Of a DNA stretch of 64,000 nucleotides, positions 17,717 to 26,763 are shown piece after piece (position 1 is the stretch's first letter; the number at the start of each line of letters is the position of its first letter). Both the position numbers and the translations under genes were made by a program. Source of the DNA: Palsa-504 sp050011155 (lineage in GTDB: Bacteria > Actinomycetota > Actinomycetes > Streptosporangiales > Streptosporangiaceae); contig JBEKJP010000020.1 of NCBI GenBank assembly GCA_050011155.1, forward strand, positions 4,899 through 68,898, written 5' to 3'. The notes under the pieces are model-generated. The model was not told where the DNA came from, ran no database searches, and saw nothing but the letters and a program-made list of their open reading frames with translations.

Positions 17717-18373
17717 TCAGTCGTGGAATGACCTGGCGTGGGGTCGCGGCCTGCGCAGGAGCCACTGCCGGAACGTCCGCCGCGGCGGACGGGCGGTGAC
17801 GCGGCCGCCGCGGTTCTCGCCCGAGACCTCTACGGTCAGGCGCACCGGCTCTTTCCAGCCGTTCCGGGGGCGGATCTTGACCCTTCCGCCGCGCACCGCT
17901 ATCCCGTCGGCGTCCACCTCGATGCCGGGCCTGGTCACCAGGACGAGGCCGCCGCCCCGCACATAGGCCTGGATCTGCAGCGTGGGATGGGTGATCACCG
18001 CGTCGGTGAGGTCGAGCTTCACCGTCCCGCCGACTGCCCGGATCTCCATCCGCGCGGGGACTATCCACCGGCCGCGGCGCGAGGCATTCCCGCCCTGGTA
18101 ATCGAGCCGGACAACATCCTTGGCCTGCGCCGTGACCGAGTCAGCCTGGCCGGGCACGGCCGGCAGGTCGGCAGTGAGCCGGGCCAGCTCGCCCCTGGTC
18201 CGGGCCGTCAGCGCGGCCTCTATCCGCTCGTCGAGCTCGGCCGCTGTCAGCCGGCCGTCACCGGCGGCCACGCGCAGGATCTCCACCGCGCGGTCGCGGT
18301 CTTCATGCGAGGCCCGCAGCTCAGGCCGGGCGCCCGGACCCGCGCCAGCGCCCGGGGAAACCATGCCTGCCAT
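17717..18373 (-). CDS. DUF1707 domain protein with cell-wall-active-antibiotic-response-like C-terminus
   Basis: About 218 residues. The N-terminal third is a DUF1707 domain (ELRASHEDRDRAVEILRVAAGDGRL, TAAELDERIEAALTARTRGELARLTADLP), a small helical domain common in actinomycetes. Residues 110-200 are beta-rich (MEIRAVGGTVKLDLTDAVI, LQIQAYVRGGGLVLVTRPGIEVD), resembling the parallel-beta repeats often attached to DUF1707. There is no membrane helix, so a cytoplasmic location is likely. ATG 18373 and ATG 18364 are both possible starts. Function unknown. Confidence 0.75.
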   Translation of the reverse strand: MAGMVSPGAGAGPGARPELRASHEDRDRAVEILRVAAGDGRLTAAELDERIEAALTARTRGELARLTADLPAVPGQADSVTAQAKDVVRLDYQGGNASRRGRWIVPARMEIRAVGGTVKLDLTDAVITHPTLQIQAYVRGGGLVLVTRPGIEVDADGIAVRGGRVKIRPRNGWKEPVRLTVEVSGENRGGRVTARPPRRTFRQWLLRRPRPHARSFHD

Positions 18374-18440
18374 GCCCACATTTTGCAACCCGCCGGGTAA
18401 GCCCCGCAACAGCAGGCGGCCGGGCCTGCTCGTCTCGTCG

Positions 18441-18923
18441 TCAGCCTGCCGTGACCGCGTACAGGAAGCACTGGGGGGCCAGGGTGCGCACGTGCACCGT
18501 CGCGACGCTGGTTTCGCAGAGCAGGCGCTCGATGACCGGCTCAAGGTCGGCCTCGTCGGTGACGACGGTGTTGTGCTCGTAGTTCATCGTGTCGTCGGCC
18601 CGGTACGTGCGCAGGACGCGCGGGCCGGCCGCCAGCTGCTCGGGTAGCCGGCCTGTCGGTGTGTGGCCGTCGCACCGCTCGGCGTGGATGTAGACAGGTC
18701 CGACCTCCGTCCACACCGACGGGTGGTCGAACGGCGCGTAGGAGATCAGCGTGATCTGCTCACCCGGCTCGGCGTAGCGCAGGCAGCAGCGCAGCGGTTC
18801 GCCCTGCCCGGTGGCGGCGAACGGGCTCAGCTGGTTGCCGTGGCCGTCTATGCCGGTGGTACGGACGACGTCGAGGCGAGCGGGGTCGATGGCCTGCACG
18901 AGCAGGCGGGGGGCGGTGTGCAT
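18441..18923 (-). CDS. DUF1203 family protein
   Basis: The 160-residue protein matches DUF1203 throughout: RTTGIDGHGNQLSPF, GEPLRCCLRYAEPGEQITLISYAPF, EVGPVYIHAERCDG, RVLRTYRADDTMNY and the C-terminal VHVRTLAPQCFLY. The family is widespread in bacteria and uncharacterised; the conserved Cys pair and HAE-C motif suggest a redox or metal site. It stands alone between the DUF1707 and YbjQ-type genes on the same strand. Start ATG 18923 gives the family length. Confidence 0.85.
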   Translation of the reverse strand: MHTAPRLLVQAIDPARLDVVRTTGIDGHGNQLSPFAATGQGEPLRCCLRYAEPGEQITLISYAPFDHPSVWTEVGPVYIHAERCDGHTPTGRLPEQLAAGPRVLRTYRADDTMNYEHNTVVTDEADLEPVIERLLCETSVATVHVRTLAPQCFLYAVTAG

Positions 18924-18956
18924 GTCCTCGATCTTTGTCTGCCATGCGGGCCTGTG

Positions 18957-19802
18957 CTAGCGGGAATCGGACGTCGCCTTCTGCGGGCCGAGCGGCATGA
19001 CGGTCAGGGCCGGGCTGGCGCGATGATGTCCGGCGGGGGCGAACCTGGCGATGGCGGTGCCGGTGATCGTTGCCTCGACGATGTGGTCATGGCGGCCCGC
19101 CGCCGCCGGGCAGTCCTGCTCCCGCACCCGCAGCTGCATGCCGGCGATCACCACGCCCTCGGCGCCGAGGCGCCTGACGTCACCTTCCAGCGCTCGCCTG
19201 GCATCGTGCCGCGACTCGCTGACCAGTTCGGTCCAGCCAGCCACCTCCACGTTGCCCGACCACTGGCGGGTCTGGCGGGCAGTGGTCCGGTCATCGTGCC
19301 GCGACCCGATCGAGATGCCAAGCGCCAGCCCGGCCGGTACCCAGCCGGTCGTGATGAGCCGGGCGAAATCCTGCCCCGACAGGCCGGAGGTAAATGGCGC
19401 TCCTCGCCCGTGCGCGGCACCCGGCGCGCGTACCGCGGTGCCGATGGCCGTGAACTCCAGCCCGCCGAGCCGGAATGGCCCCCGCCGCAGCCGGACGCCC
19501 ACCACGCCGTGGCCGCCCAGCCCGGCGCACTCGGCGGCCATCCGGCCGACGGCCGTCTGCCTGGCGAGGTACATGGCCTCCACCAGCAGGCCGAACGATC
19601 CCGATCCGCGCGCTCCGGGACAGTCGTACCCGCGGGCGTCGCCGGCGGCGTAGACGGCGGCACCGAACACCTGGCCGACCGGCTCGAAGCCCACGCTGCG
19701 GACGGCGGCGAACTCCGGTGTGGTCAGCGCAGATCCCCAGGTGCCGCCAGGCCGGGCTCCCGCCTCCCCGGCCGGGGCGACAGCGGGCAGTTCGTCGCTC
19801 AC
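18957..19802 (-). CDS. Double YbjQ-like (UPF0145) heavy-metal-binding-type protein
   Basis: The 281-residue protein contains two copies of the YbjQ fold. Copy 1 spans about residues 25-135 (ALTTPEFAAVRSVGFEPVGQVFG, YLARQTAVGRMAAECAGLGGHGVVGVRLR, EFTAIGTAV). Copy 2 spans about 155-262 (GQDFARLITTGWVPAGLALGISIG, RHDARRALEGDVRRLGAEGVVIAGMQLRV, EATITGTAIARF). Single-copy YbjQ proteins are about 105 residues and form pentamers; their role is not established. GTG 19802 is the only suitable start. Confidence 0.8.
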   Translation of the reverse strand: MSDELPAVAPAGEAGARPGGTWGSALTTPEFAAVRSVGFEPVGQVFGAAVYAAGDARGYDCPGARGSGSFGLLVEAMYLARQTAVGRMAAECAGLGGHGVVGVRLRRGPFRLGGLEFTAIGTAVRAPGAAHGRGAPFTSGLSGQDFARLITTGWVPAGLALGISIGSRHDDRTTARQTRQWSGNVEVAGWTELVSESRHDARRALEGDVRRLGAEGVVIAGMQLRVREQDCPAAAGRHDHIVEATITGTAIARFAPAGHHRASPALTVMPLGPQKATSDSR

Positions 19803-19887
19803 ATCCCCAGCCTAGGCCGGTCCTCCGCGTAGCCGTCGGCTGCTGAACCCAGGTCCAGGCCCCGCTCGGTTCGGGGAAGATGGCGGC

Positions 19888-20733
19888 ATGGAGCGTTTCA
19901 CCAGCGCGGCGTTCGGCTTCGAGGTCACCGACACTCCCGCAGTCGGCCGGGGCGGCCCGGGAGGCGTCGTCATCTTGCTGCACGGTTTTCCGCAGGACCG
20001 GCGCTGCTGGGACCGGGTGGCACCCGCGCTCGCCGCCGGCGGCTACCGGGTGCTGGCACCGGACCTGCGCGGCTACTCGCCCGGGGCACGGCCGGCCGCA
20101 CGCTCCGCCTACCGGAACTCCCAGCTGGCGGCGGACGTGCTCGCCCTGGCCGACGCGGCCGGAGCAGGACGGTTCCACCTGGCCGGGCACGACTGGGGCG
20201 CCGCCCTGGCCTGGTACCTGGCCGGCCGCCACTCGAGCCGGGTGACCTCGCTGGCCGCGCTGTCCGTCCCGCACCCGCAGGCGTTCGCCCGGGCCCTGAT
20301 CACTGGCAGCCAGGCCGCCCGCTCGTGGTACATGGCGGCCTGCCAGCTGCCCTGGCTGCCCGAGCGGGCGCTCGGCCGCCGCGGCGGCGAGGCCTTCCGC
20401 GACATGCTGGTGCGCAGCGGGCTCGACCCGGCCAGCGCGCAGGCCTATGCCGCCCGGGCCCGGGACCCGGCCGCGCTGCGCGGTCCGCTCAACTGGTACC
20501 GGGCCATGCCGTTCAGCCTGCGCGAGCCGGCCGGTCCGATCCGGGTGCCGACGATGTTCGCCTGGGGTAACCGCGACCGGTTCGTCTCCCGGGCCGCGGC
20601 CGAGTCATGCGGCCGCTACGTCACCGGGCCCTACCGGTTTACCGAACTCGACGGCGCCTCGCACTGGCTCCCCGAACAGGCCCCCGCCCAGGTAGCCGGG
20701 CTGCTCGCGGAGCAATTCGCGGCCACGCCCTGA
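19888..20733 (+). CDS. Alpha/beta hydrolase, epoxide hydrolase-like
   Basis: This 281-residue hydrolase has the oxyanion HGFPQ, the nucleophile elbow GHDWG with Asp as in epoxide hydrolases and dehalogenases, the acid region FAWGNRDRFV and the His in DGASHWLPE. A cap domain lies between residues about 130 and 205. The nucleophilic Asp supports epoxide hydrolase-type chemistry over esterase. It is a single transcription unit. A DNA fragment closely resembling its residues around PIRVPTMFAWGNRDRFVS reappears at 37176-37244. Confidence 0.82.
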   Translation: MERFTSAAFGFEVTDTPAVGRGGPGGVVILLHGFPQDRRCWDRVAPALAAGGYRVLAPDLRGYSPGARPAARSAYRNSQLAADVLALADAAGAGRFHLAGHDWGAALAWYLAGRHSSRVTSLAALSVPHPQAFARALITGSQAARSWYMAACQLPWLPERALGRRGGEAFRDMLVRSGLDPASAQAYAARARDPAALRGPLNWYRAMPFSLREPAGPIRVPTMFAWGNRDRFVSRAAAESCGRYVTGPYRFTELDGASHWLPEQAPAQVAGLLAEQFAATP

Positions 20734-20810
20734 CAGCCAGGCAGCCAACGGACGCCGACCTGGCCGGCCGGGCATGGCCGTCGCCGTGCCCGGATAGATA
20801 GCGTGGCCGC

Positions 20811-21029
20811 ATGGCCCAGGTTGTGGTGTACGGGCGGCGGGAATCACTGGACCAGCGCCGCAGCGTGCTATCCGAAGCGATCCACGCGGCGATCATGAGC
20901 GCGCTGGAGTACCCGCCCGAGAAGAAGTTCCAGCGCTTCATCGCGCTGGACGAGTCCGACTTCATCTACCCCGCGGATCGGGGCGCCGACTACACGATCA
21001 TGCCGCCGGTCGCTTGCAACGCGCTGTAA
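20811..21029 (+). pseudogene. Truncated tautomerase-family protein
   Basis: The 72-residue product matches the first half of an approximately 125-residue tautomerase family (MAQVVVYGRRESLDQRR, LSEAIHAAIMSALEYPPEKKFQRF, DESDFIYPADRGADYTI). Homology ends at DYTI, where the family continues with an IEISMFEGRS-like strand; here eight unrelated residues and a stop follow. The residue after Met is Ala, not the catalytic Pro1 of classical tautomerases. Probably non-functional. Confidence 0.65.
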
Positions 21030-21120
21030 TTGCGTAGTTGGCCACCTGACGTGCGAGTGGGGCCGCACGTAGAGCGGGCGAGCCGGGCCGCGGGCGAGGT
21101 GGGTGCGGCCCGGCGCGGAG

Positions 21121-22317
21121 TCAGGCTGGCATCACGGTGATCTGCGCGGCGTTGCCGGCCGCGGTCCCGGGCTGGCCTTGGGATCCGGTGGCGCCGGGGT
21201 TCCCGTGTCCGCCGCTGCCGCCGCCGCTGTTGTTCTTGCCGGCGCTGCCGCCAAAGCCGCCTGCGCCGCCTGGGCCGCCTGGGCCCGGCTGGCCCGCGGC
21301 GCCGGGGAGAGCTGGCTCCGCCGTGTACTGTACCTTGGCCACGTCCGGCGCAGTGGGCACCCTGATCACGACGTTGCCCGCCGCGTTGACGCCGTTGCCG
21401 CCGTTGCCGGCCGCGCCGCCGGCGCCGCCCGTTCCGCCGTTACCGCCGGGACCGCCGCCGTTTCCGGTGCAGTCACAGGTGATGCCGTTGCCGCCGTTGC
21501 CGCCCTGCTGGCCCGGACCGCCCGCGCCGCCGTTGCCGCCCTGACCGCCGGGACCGGATTGGGAGTAAATGGTAAGCACGCTGGCGGTGAGAGCGTTCTG
21601 GATCATGATGGTCGCCTGCATGCTCGGCGTGCCGGGGTTGCCGTTCGGGCCGGCGGTTCCTGGCGTTCCGGCGGCACCGGGGCTGCCGGGGCCGCCGCCG
21701 GGGCCGGCGATACCGGCCGAGGAGCACTCGCCGGGCTTTCCTGAGGCGGACTGGCCCGCAGCGGCCGGGGCTGGCGGGGTGGCCGGCGTGGCGCCTGTCT
21801 TGCCGAGGATGTTGAAGTCGGCGGCGCTGCTGCCGCTGGTGCCGATCCGGGTCAGGGTCGCGCAGGTGAAACTCAGCGGCGTGCTCTCGCACACGAAGTA
21901 ACCGCCCTGTTCCAGGGTGACATCGGTGAAGCTGACGACGCGCACCGAGCCGTCCGGCGTGCTCAGGTCGTACCTGGAGGTGACCGTTACCGGGCCCGGC
22001 GCGGCGGTCACGTGAGCGGTCAGCGGGAAGGCCGGGGCGATCGCCGCCCGGTCCTCATCGGACAGGTCGGCGTTGCCGACCACGTGCGCCGCGATGCGCT
22101 GCGAGAGGGCCGTACCGCTATCGGCCGCGACGGCGGGCTCGGTCCCGTTGAACAGAGCCTCGTAGTGCGCCTGGCGTCCCTGCTGGTCCAGGCCCAGGTC
22201 CAGCAGGGAGCGGAGCTGGTCAACGTCGTGCACCACCGTCTTGGTCTCCGCCGGGCCGCCGCCGGCTGGGGCGGTGACGGGAATGCCGTGTGCTTCGAGC
22301 TGGCCGATTGTTGTCAT
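21121..22317 (-). CDS. Glycine-rich beta/collagen-like repeat protein, copy B
   Basis: I do not know a function for this 398-residue protein. Residues 1-120 are an ordinary, partly helical domain (LRSLLDLGLDQQGRQAHYEALFNG). Residues 120-190 are beta-rich (VRVVSFTDVTLEQGGYFVCESTPLSF). The remainder alternates long Gly-Pro/Gly-Gly tracts with short beta units (ATIMIQNALTASVLTIYSQ; AAGNVVIRVPTAPDVAKVQY). There is no signal peptide, sortase motif or membrane segment. Start ATG 22317 is behind AGAAGGA and overlaps the stop of the upstream glycine-rich gene by ATGA, so the two are translationally coupled and probably assemble together. Confidence 0.75.
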   Translation of the reverse strand: MTTIGQLEAHGIPVTAPAGGGPAETKTVVHDVDQLRSLLDLGLDQQGRQAHYEALFNGTEPAVAADSGTALSQRIAAHVVGNADLSDEDRAAIAPAFPLTAHVTAAPGPVTVTSRYDLSTPDGSVRVVSFTDVTLEQGGYFVCESTPLSFTCATLTRIGTSGSSAADFNILGKTGATPATPPAPAAAGQSASGKPGECSSAGIAGPGGGPGSPGAAGTPGTAGPNGNPGTPSMQATIMIQNALTASVLTIYSQSGPGGQGGNGGAGGPGQQGGNGGNGITCDCTGNGGGPGGNGGTGGAGGAAGNGGNGVNAAGNVVIRVPTAPDVAKVQYTAEPALPGAAGQPGPGGPGGAGGFGGSAGKNNSGGGSGGHGNPGATGSQGQPGTAAGNAAQITVMPA

Positions 22318-23759
22318 TGTCCTTCTTCTCCCATGGTTGATGTGAAGACCGCGCCCCGGCGCGGGTCCAGGGACCACACCGCGTCTGGCGGCGGGAGCTG
22401 GGCCGGGGCGACCATCGGCTCGACGGCGCGCTCGTTGACGAACACCGGCGGCGCCGGCCGGGCGCGTCCGTCGCGGCCGGGGAGCCCGTCCGCGCCGGGG
22501 AGCCCGCGACGTCCGTCCAGCCGTGCCCTGCTGGCGTCGGCGGTGCCCGGCTCGGGCGCGTGCGCTCCGCCGCGGCCCGCCTGGCCGCCAGCGCCACCGT
22601 GGCCGCCGGGACCGCCCCGGCCGCCGCCAGAGGGATGGGCGAGCACCCGGACCCGGCCCGCCTGGCCGGGCGGGAGCGATACGAAGACGTTGGAGGCGAT
22701 GCCCCCGTGGCCGCCCCTTCGGCCGCGTCCGCCGTCGCCGCCGCGGCCGCCATCTCCCCCGCTACCCGGGGGAATGACGCCCTGCAGGGTCCGCAGGCCG
22801 GACGCACCGGGTCCGCCGTCGCCGCCGCGGCCGCCGGTCCCCCCGGCCCCTCCGCCACCGCCCCGGCCGGCCGTGGCCAGGATGGTCAGCGAGCCGGCCA
22901 GCTCGCCGATGGTTATCTCGGCGAGCTTGCTCGCGCCTCCGGTGCGTCCCATGGCGCCGTCGCCGCCCGCGGTGGCCTCGCCGCCGTCCCGGCCGTCTGC
23001 GGTACCAGGCACGACCGGGCGCAGCAGCCGGGCGCCGAGCCATGTCTGCGCGGTAGCCGCGACGGTGCCCCCGGCGCCTGCGGCGCCGTCGCGGCCCGCC
23101 GGCCCGCGCGGGCCGTGCAGCGGCCCGGTGCCGTTGTCGACGGGGAACGGGGTGGGCAGGATCGCGAGCTGGTACTGGCCCGGCTCGGCCGGGCCGGCCG
23201 GCTCGCAGATCAGCCGCTGGATGATGAGGATCAGCAGGTTACCCCGGGCCAGCACGGTCGCGCCTGACTCCAGCCGCATGCTGCCGACGTTGACGACGTT
23301 CATGATGTCGTCCCGGTCGTCCAGGCCCCAGTGGTCGCCGCGGACGCTCAGATCCCAGCTCTCGCCCGAGCGGACGTCCCGGTGCCGGACGCTCAGGATC
23401 CGGGTCGGGAACGGGAAATGGCAGCCGGTCCGCGCCTGGTCCGCGGGATCGATCGTGCCGTCAGCGAACACGGCGGCCTCGAGCCGGTCGTGGACGCCCT
23501 GCCCGATGCTCCGCCGCAACTCGATGACCGGATTGAAGAAGACCTGCTGCCGTCGGCGCCGCTGCCCAGGGGTCGCCGCGGACAGCGCCCGCACGGCGGC
23601 GACGGACGGCACGACCGGGTAGCTGACCAGCTCAGCACCGTCGCGCAGGCGGCTGACGTCATGACCGAACCGGCGCGCATGACGCTCGAACGCCCGCTCA
23701 AGCGCGGCAGGCAGACACGGCTGCCCGATCGCGTGCCCGGCGACCCGCGCCTCAGCCAT
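22314..23759 (-). CDS. Glycine-rich beta/collagen-like repeat protein, copy A
   Basis: The 481-residue product begins with a roughly 200-residue domain I cannot assign (CHFPFPTRILSVRHRDVRSGESWDLSVRG; INVVNVGSMRLESGATVLARGNLLILII-like strand region). It continues with Gly-rich linkers between beta units (AEITIGELAGSLTILATAGRGGGG; SNVFVSLPPGQAGRVRVLAHPSGGG). This architecture is shared with the next gene. No export signal is visible. It is the first gene of a two-gene operon, with a 320-bp upstream region that could hold the promoter. It may form a fibrous or sheet-like scaffold, which is inference from composition. Confidence 0.75.
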   Translation of the reverse strand: MAEARVAGHAIGQPCLPAALERAFERHARRFGHDVSRLRDGAELVSYPVVPSVAAVRALSAATPGQRRRRQQVFFNPVIELRRSIGQGVHDRLEAAVFADGTIDPADQARTGCHFPFPTRILSVRHRDVRSGESWDLSVRGDHWGLDDRDDIMNVVNVGSMRLESGATVLARGNLLILIIQRLICEPAGPAEPGQYQLAILPTPFPVDNGTGPLHGPRGPAGRDGAAGAGGTVAATAQTWLGARLLRPVVPGTADGRDGGEATAGGDGAMGRTGGASKLAEITIGELAGSLTILATAGRGGGGGAGGTGGRGGDGGPGASGLRTLQGVIPPGSGGDGGRGGDGGRGRRGGHGGIASNVFVSLPPGQAGRVRVLAHPSGGGRGGPGGHGGAGGQAGRGGAHAPEPGTADASRARLDGRRGLPGADGLPGRDGRARPAPPVFVNERAVEPMVAPAQLPPPDAVWSLDPRRGAVFTSTMGEEGQ

Positions 23760-24082
23760 AACAGATGAAACGCGCAGGCAGCGCGGTCACCGGGCCGCCG
23801 GCAGCAGGCCGCCCGCGCGAAGACATCCCAGCCCTACACCTCATAGCGCCCCCCACAGGCGACAGGACAGAACGGCCAGGTTCAACCCTAGGAGCCCATC
23901 AGCCGAAGGGCAACGGGCACCCCTAAACGTCCTGCGACCGGCCTATCCGATGTCAGCCGCCGCGCGAAATCGGCGATCCGCGCTCTGACCGATCATGAAC
24001 ATCGCAGAAGCGGTCGCTTACGGTGACGCCAGCTGCGGTACGGCCGGCCTGGATCGCAGCACCGTGTACCTTCGCTCGGCGG
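23760..24082. other. Intergenic region upstream of glycine-rich operon
   Basis: No coding frame with family resemblance or coding character is visible in these 323 bases. The segment must contain the promoter of the glycine-rich operon and the 3' end of the exporter transcript, but I see no clear promoter boxes or terminator hairpin. Confidence 0.4.
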
Positions 24083-24838
24083 TCATGAACTGATGAACAG
24101 CCAGGTGGCGAGGGTGAGGCCCAGGCAGGCGATGAGGACCCGGAGAATGCCGGGGCGGACCCGCCGGGCGATGGACGGCCCGATGAGGCCGCCTGCGATC
24201 GTGCCGGTCCCGAGCGGGATCGCCGCGGTCCACACGACCGTTCCGGCGATGGCGAACAGCACGGCCGGCAGGATATCGCTGGCGGCCAGGAGCACGTTCT
24301 TGACGGCGTTCGCCCGGTGCAGTACCGGCTCGGCGGTGAGCAGCAGCAGCGCGATCAGGAGAATGCCGGACCCGGCGCCGAAGTAGCCGTTGTACACCGA
24401 TACCCCGCCGAGGCCGCCGAGCACGGCGGCCCGTCCCCACGCGTGCTCGTTCTCCTCCTGCCACCTGCTGATCCGCGGCTGCGCGAGCAGGATCAGCGAG
24501 CCGGCCGCGACCAGGAACGGGACCACCCGGCCGAAGATCGCGCCCGGCGTCACGACCAGCAGGACCGCGCCCGCCGCCGACATGGTGATGCTCACCGGCA
24601 GCCACCGGCGGATGGTAGCGCCCTGGCCGGTGATGTCCGGGGCGGCGCGGCTGGCCGAGCCCAGCCCGCTGCCCACCATCGCCACGGAGTTCGTGACGTT
24701 CGCGGCCAGCGGCGCGATGCCCACGGCGAGCAGCGCCGGATACGCCACCAGCGTGGTGATCCCCCCCGCCGTGCCGGTGATCCCGGCGACGATCCCCGCC
24801 ACCCCGAGAAACGATGCGGTGAGCACGACATGAGACAC
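24083..24838 (-). CDS. TSUP-family (TauE/SafE) membrane exporter
   Basis: This 251-residue integral membrane protein shows the two related halves of the TSUP family: FLGVAGIVAGITGTAGGITTLVAYPALLAVGIAPLAANVTNSVA near the N-terminus (split: GITGTAGGITTLVAYPALL, then GIAPLAANVTNSVA), and VYNGYFGAGSGILLIALLLL with HRANAVKNVLLAASD in the second half. Members export sulfite, sulfonates or other organic anions. GTG 24838 follows GGGAGG. It is monocistronic, and no sulfur enzyme lies directly beside it. Confidence 0.85.
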   Translation of the reverse strand: MSHVVLTASFLGVAGIVAGITGTAGGITTLVAYPALLAVGIAPLAANVTNSVAMVGSGLGSASRAAPDITGQGATIRRWLPVSITMSAAGAVLLVVTPGAIFGRVVPFLVAAGSLILLAQPRISRWQEENEHAWGRAAVLGGLGGVSVYNGYFGAGSGILLIALLLLTAEPVLHRANAVKNVLLAASDILPAVLFAIAGTVVWTAAIPLGTGTIAGGLIGPSIARRVRPGILRVLIACLGLTLATWLFISS

Positions 24839-24997
24839 GCCAGTATCCTCCCGCAGCAACCCTGGCCATTCGCTACCGCCAGGGGTGACGCCGCAGAGCA
24901 AAACCCGCCGATCTGCGCGGGTAAACCCCGGACGATTCCGTGGCGGCTGTCGTCCCGGTGAGGGCGATCCGGGCGGGCGGCGTGGCCGGCGGGGTAT

Positions 24998-25426
24998 TCA
25001 CCAGATGATTACCTCGCCGCCAGCCTCCATGGCCCGGCGGGCGGCAGCCTCGATGTTGGCCAGGCGCAGGGAGACCTGCTCGCGGAAGATCTCGCGCGAG
25101 GACCCCACGGCGGTGACACTGCCCGTCACCGTGTTCACGGCAACTCCGTGCTGGCCCAGCAGTTCCGCCCCGGCCGCGATGACATCCAGGTGCTCGCGCA
25201 GCAGCGAGCATTCACGCAGGAACTCCGTCATTTCCCCGGCCCCGACGTACAGGTCAGCATCGGCGAGCTGCGGGAAGTAATGCGCGCCCAGAGCGCGGGC
25301 CGCCGGGGATCCCCAGACCTCCGTGCGCCAGTTCTCGAAGCCCGCGGCCAGCGAGCCACCCAGCGCCTCGTCCTTGACCGATTTCCCCGAGCCATTCTTG
25401 ACCCATACCGATACCGTCAAGCTCAC
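24998..25426 (-). CDS. Hypothetical cytoplasmic protein
   Basis: I do not recognise this 142-residue protein. It starts with a strand (LTVSVWVKNGSGKSV), continues with GAHYFPQLADADLYVGAGEMTEFLRECSLLREHL and ends EVIIW; this mixed alpha/beta layout with a long helical centre recalls small actinobacterial proteins often found as orphan immunity-like genes. GTG 25426 is chosen because homologous-looking sequence starts there; the longer frame adds a basic, unstructured stretch. No clear operon partner. Confidence 0.55.
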   Translation of the reverse strand: MSLTVSVWVKNGSGKSVKDEALGGSLAAGFENWRTEVWGSPAARALGAHYFPQLADADLYVGAGEMTEFLRECSLLREHLDVIAAGAELLGQHGVAVNTVTGSVTAVGSSREIFREQVSLRLANIEAAARRAMEAGGEVIIW

Positions 25427-25722
25427 GTGGGTAGTAAACCACGCGGAGCAGCGGGGAGGCACGCGATCGAATGCGGGCTGCCGGTTACAAGACGGCAGGT
25501 GCGCCTGAGCTCGCCGCACCAAGGTAGAGACCGTCCGTGCCGCGCCCTCGGGAAGACGGGTTCTGGCGGCAGATGGCTGCGCATCCGCCTTGAGCGACCC
25601 GGCGTGCTGCTTCTGCGGGGTCTGGGGCCCCGGCGGCCCGAGGGAGTGGCGGTCGCCATGTTCGGAGACACTGGTTTGAGCATGCTCATCTGCCGAATTG
25701 AGTGCGTCCCCTGCGCCTATGT

Positions 25723-26679
25723 TCAGGCACTCTTCCGTGTGCTTTGCCGCAGCCGGTCTAGTCCTTGACGATTGAGATGCCTTACAGGTCTCTTTGCTGA
25801 GTTTAATTCCCTAACCTGGCATTCCATTGAGTGGGCTATGGAAAATCTGATACCTTTAATAAATACATGCAAAGTGGTCGAATTCACAGTCGAGATCCGT
25901 AACCTGAGCTGACGGCGATGGCGCGCCAAATACGCCGCCCCGGCGATGAGCGCCCCACCTGCGAATCCGGCTGCGGCAGCAGCGATCGCCGAGTAATCAC
26001 GAACCGGCGTTCCAGTGGTTTCCTCCGAACCCGCTTTCGGGCGATTGGCGATATGCGTATTAGCCTTCGCCCTCTCGTACTCATTCTGCAGAATCTGAAC
26101 AAACTTTTTATCACGGTCGGAGACGTAGTGAGCTTCCTGGTGAGGTCCGGCGATTGACCAGTATCTGCGTCCTGGCGCATTGGCAAACATCCGGGCAGAA
26201 GAGGCATGAAGCTGATCCTCAGTAATTTTGCCAATCTCGAACATTGAGCGCCAGAACGAAACGATCATATTGGAATATGCATGCTGCTTGTCCAGTTCGT
26301 CATCCCCATGACGTGATGGTCCCCAGCAGGCACGCAGTACTGGATCATCGAGCGCTTTCGACATCAGGTCGCTGTGGATGGTTCGTTGCGCCACTTCCCG
26401 GTTAGCTGCTGATTCGCGAGATTGGAGGACTAGCGAAACCGCCACACCAACGAGCGCGAGCGTGCCGAAGACTGCAGCTATCCCTCCATATGCTTGTCCT
26501 TCATTGCTGAACTGTATCCAGTCGCCGCGATGCATGTAACCAATCGCCAGGAGTGCGAATGGTGTACCCACGATAAATCCTCCGGCCGCTATCAGTGCGA
26601 CGATGACCAAGAGGAGCTTCCGTGTAATATGATGTCCTCTTTGAGGGCTTGCTGCTCGCGTCAGATCTTTAATCACCAT
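25723..26679 (-). CDS. DUF6082-like membrane protein
   Basis: The 318-residue protein has two N-terminal membrane helices (LLLVIVALIAAGGFIVGTPF and IAAVFGTLALVGVAVSLVLQ) followed by the cytoplasmic RESAANREVAQRTIHSDLMSKALDDPVLRACWG block that marks DUF6082. A third hydrophobic stretch (AIAAAAAGFAGGALIAGAAYLA) lies near residue 240, after which the tail is basic and not conserved. ATG 26679 is preceded by AAGGAG. Base composition is visibly richer in A/T than the surroundings, suggesting transfer or relaxed constraint. Function unknown. Confidence 0.7.
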   Translation of the reverse strand: MVIKDLTRAASPQRGHHITRKLLLVIVALIAAGGFIVGTPFALLAIGYMHRGDWIQFSNEGQAYGGIAAVFGTLALVGVAVSLVLQSRESAANREVAQRTIHSDLMSKALDDPVLRACWGPSRHGDDELDKQHAYSNMIVSFWRSMFEIGKITEDQLHASSARMFANAPGRRYWSIAGPHQEAHYVSDRDKKFVQILQNEYERAKANTHIANRPKAGSEETTGTPVRDYSAIAAAAAGFAGGALIAGAAYLARHRRQLRLRISTVNSTTLHVFIKGIRFSIAHSMECQVRELNSAKRPVRHLNRQGLDRLRQSTRKSA

Positions 26680-26763
26680 GCAGACTCCTTCGGCGTCACG
26701 GGTTGCTCTGTTCGGAAGGTTTTGATTCAATAGCAGGGTTACCGAATTCTTTCAGCGACGGAG

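Noticed and set aside
22012..23622. 536-codon plus-strand frame opposite the glycine-rich genes
   Set aside because: It is Pro/Ser/Arg-rich because it mirrors Gly-rich codons, lacks a ribosome-binding site and shows no family motif.
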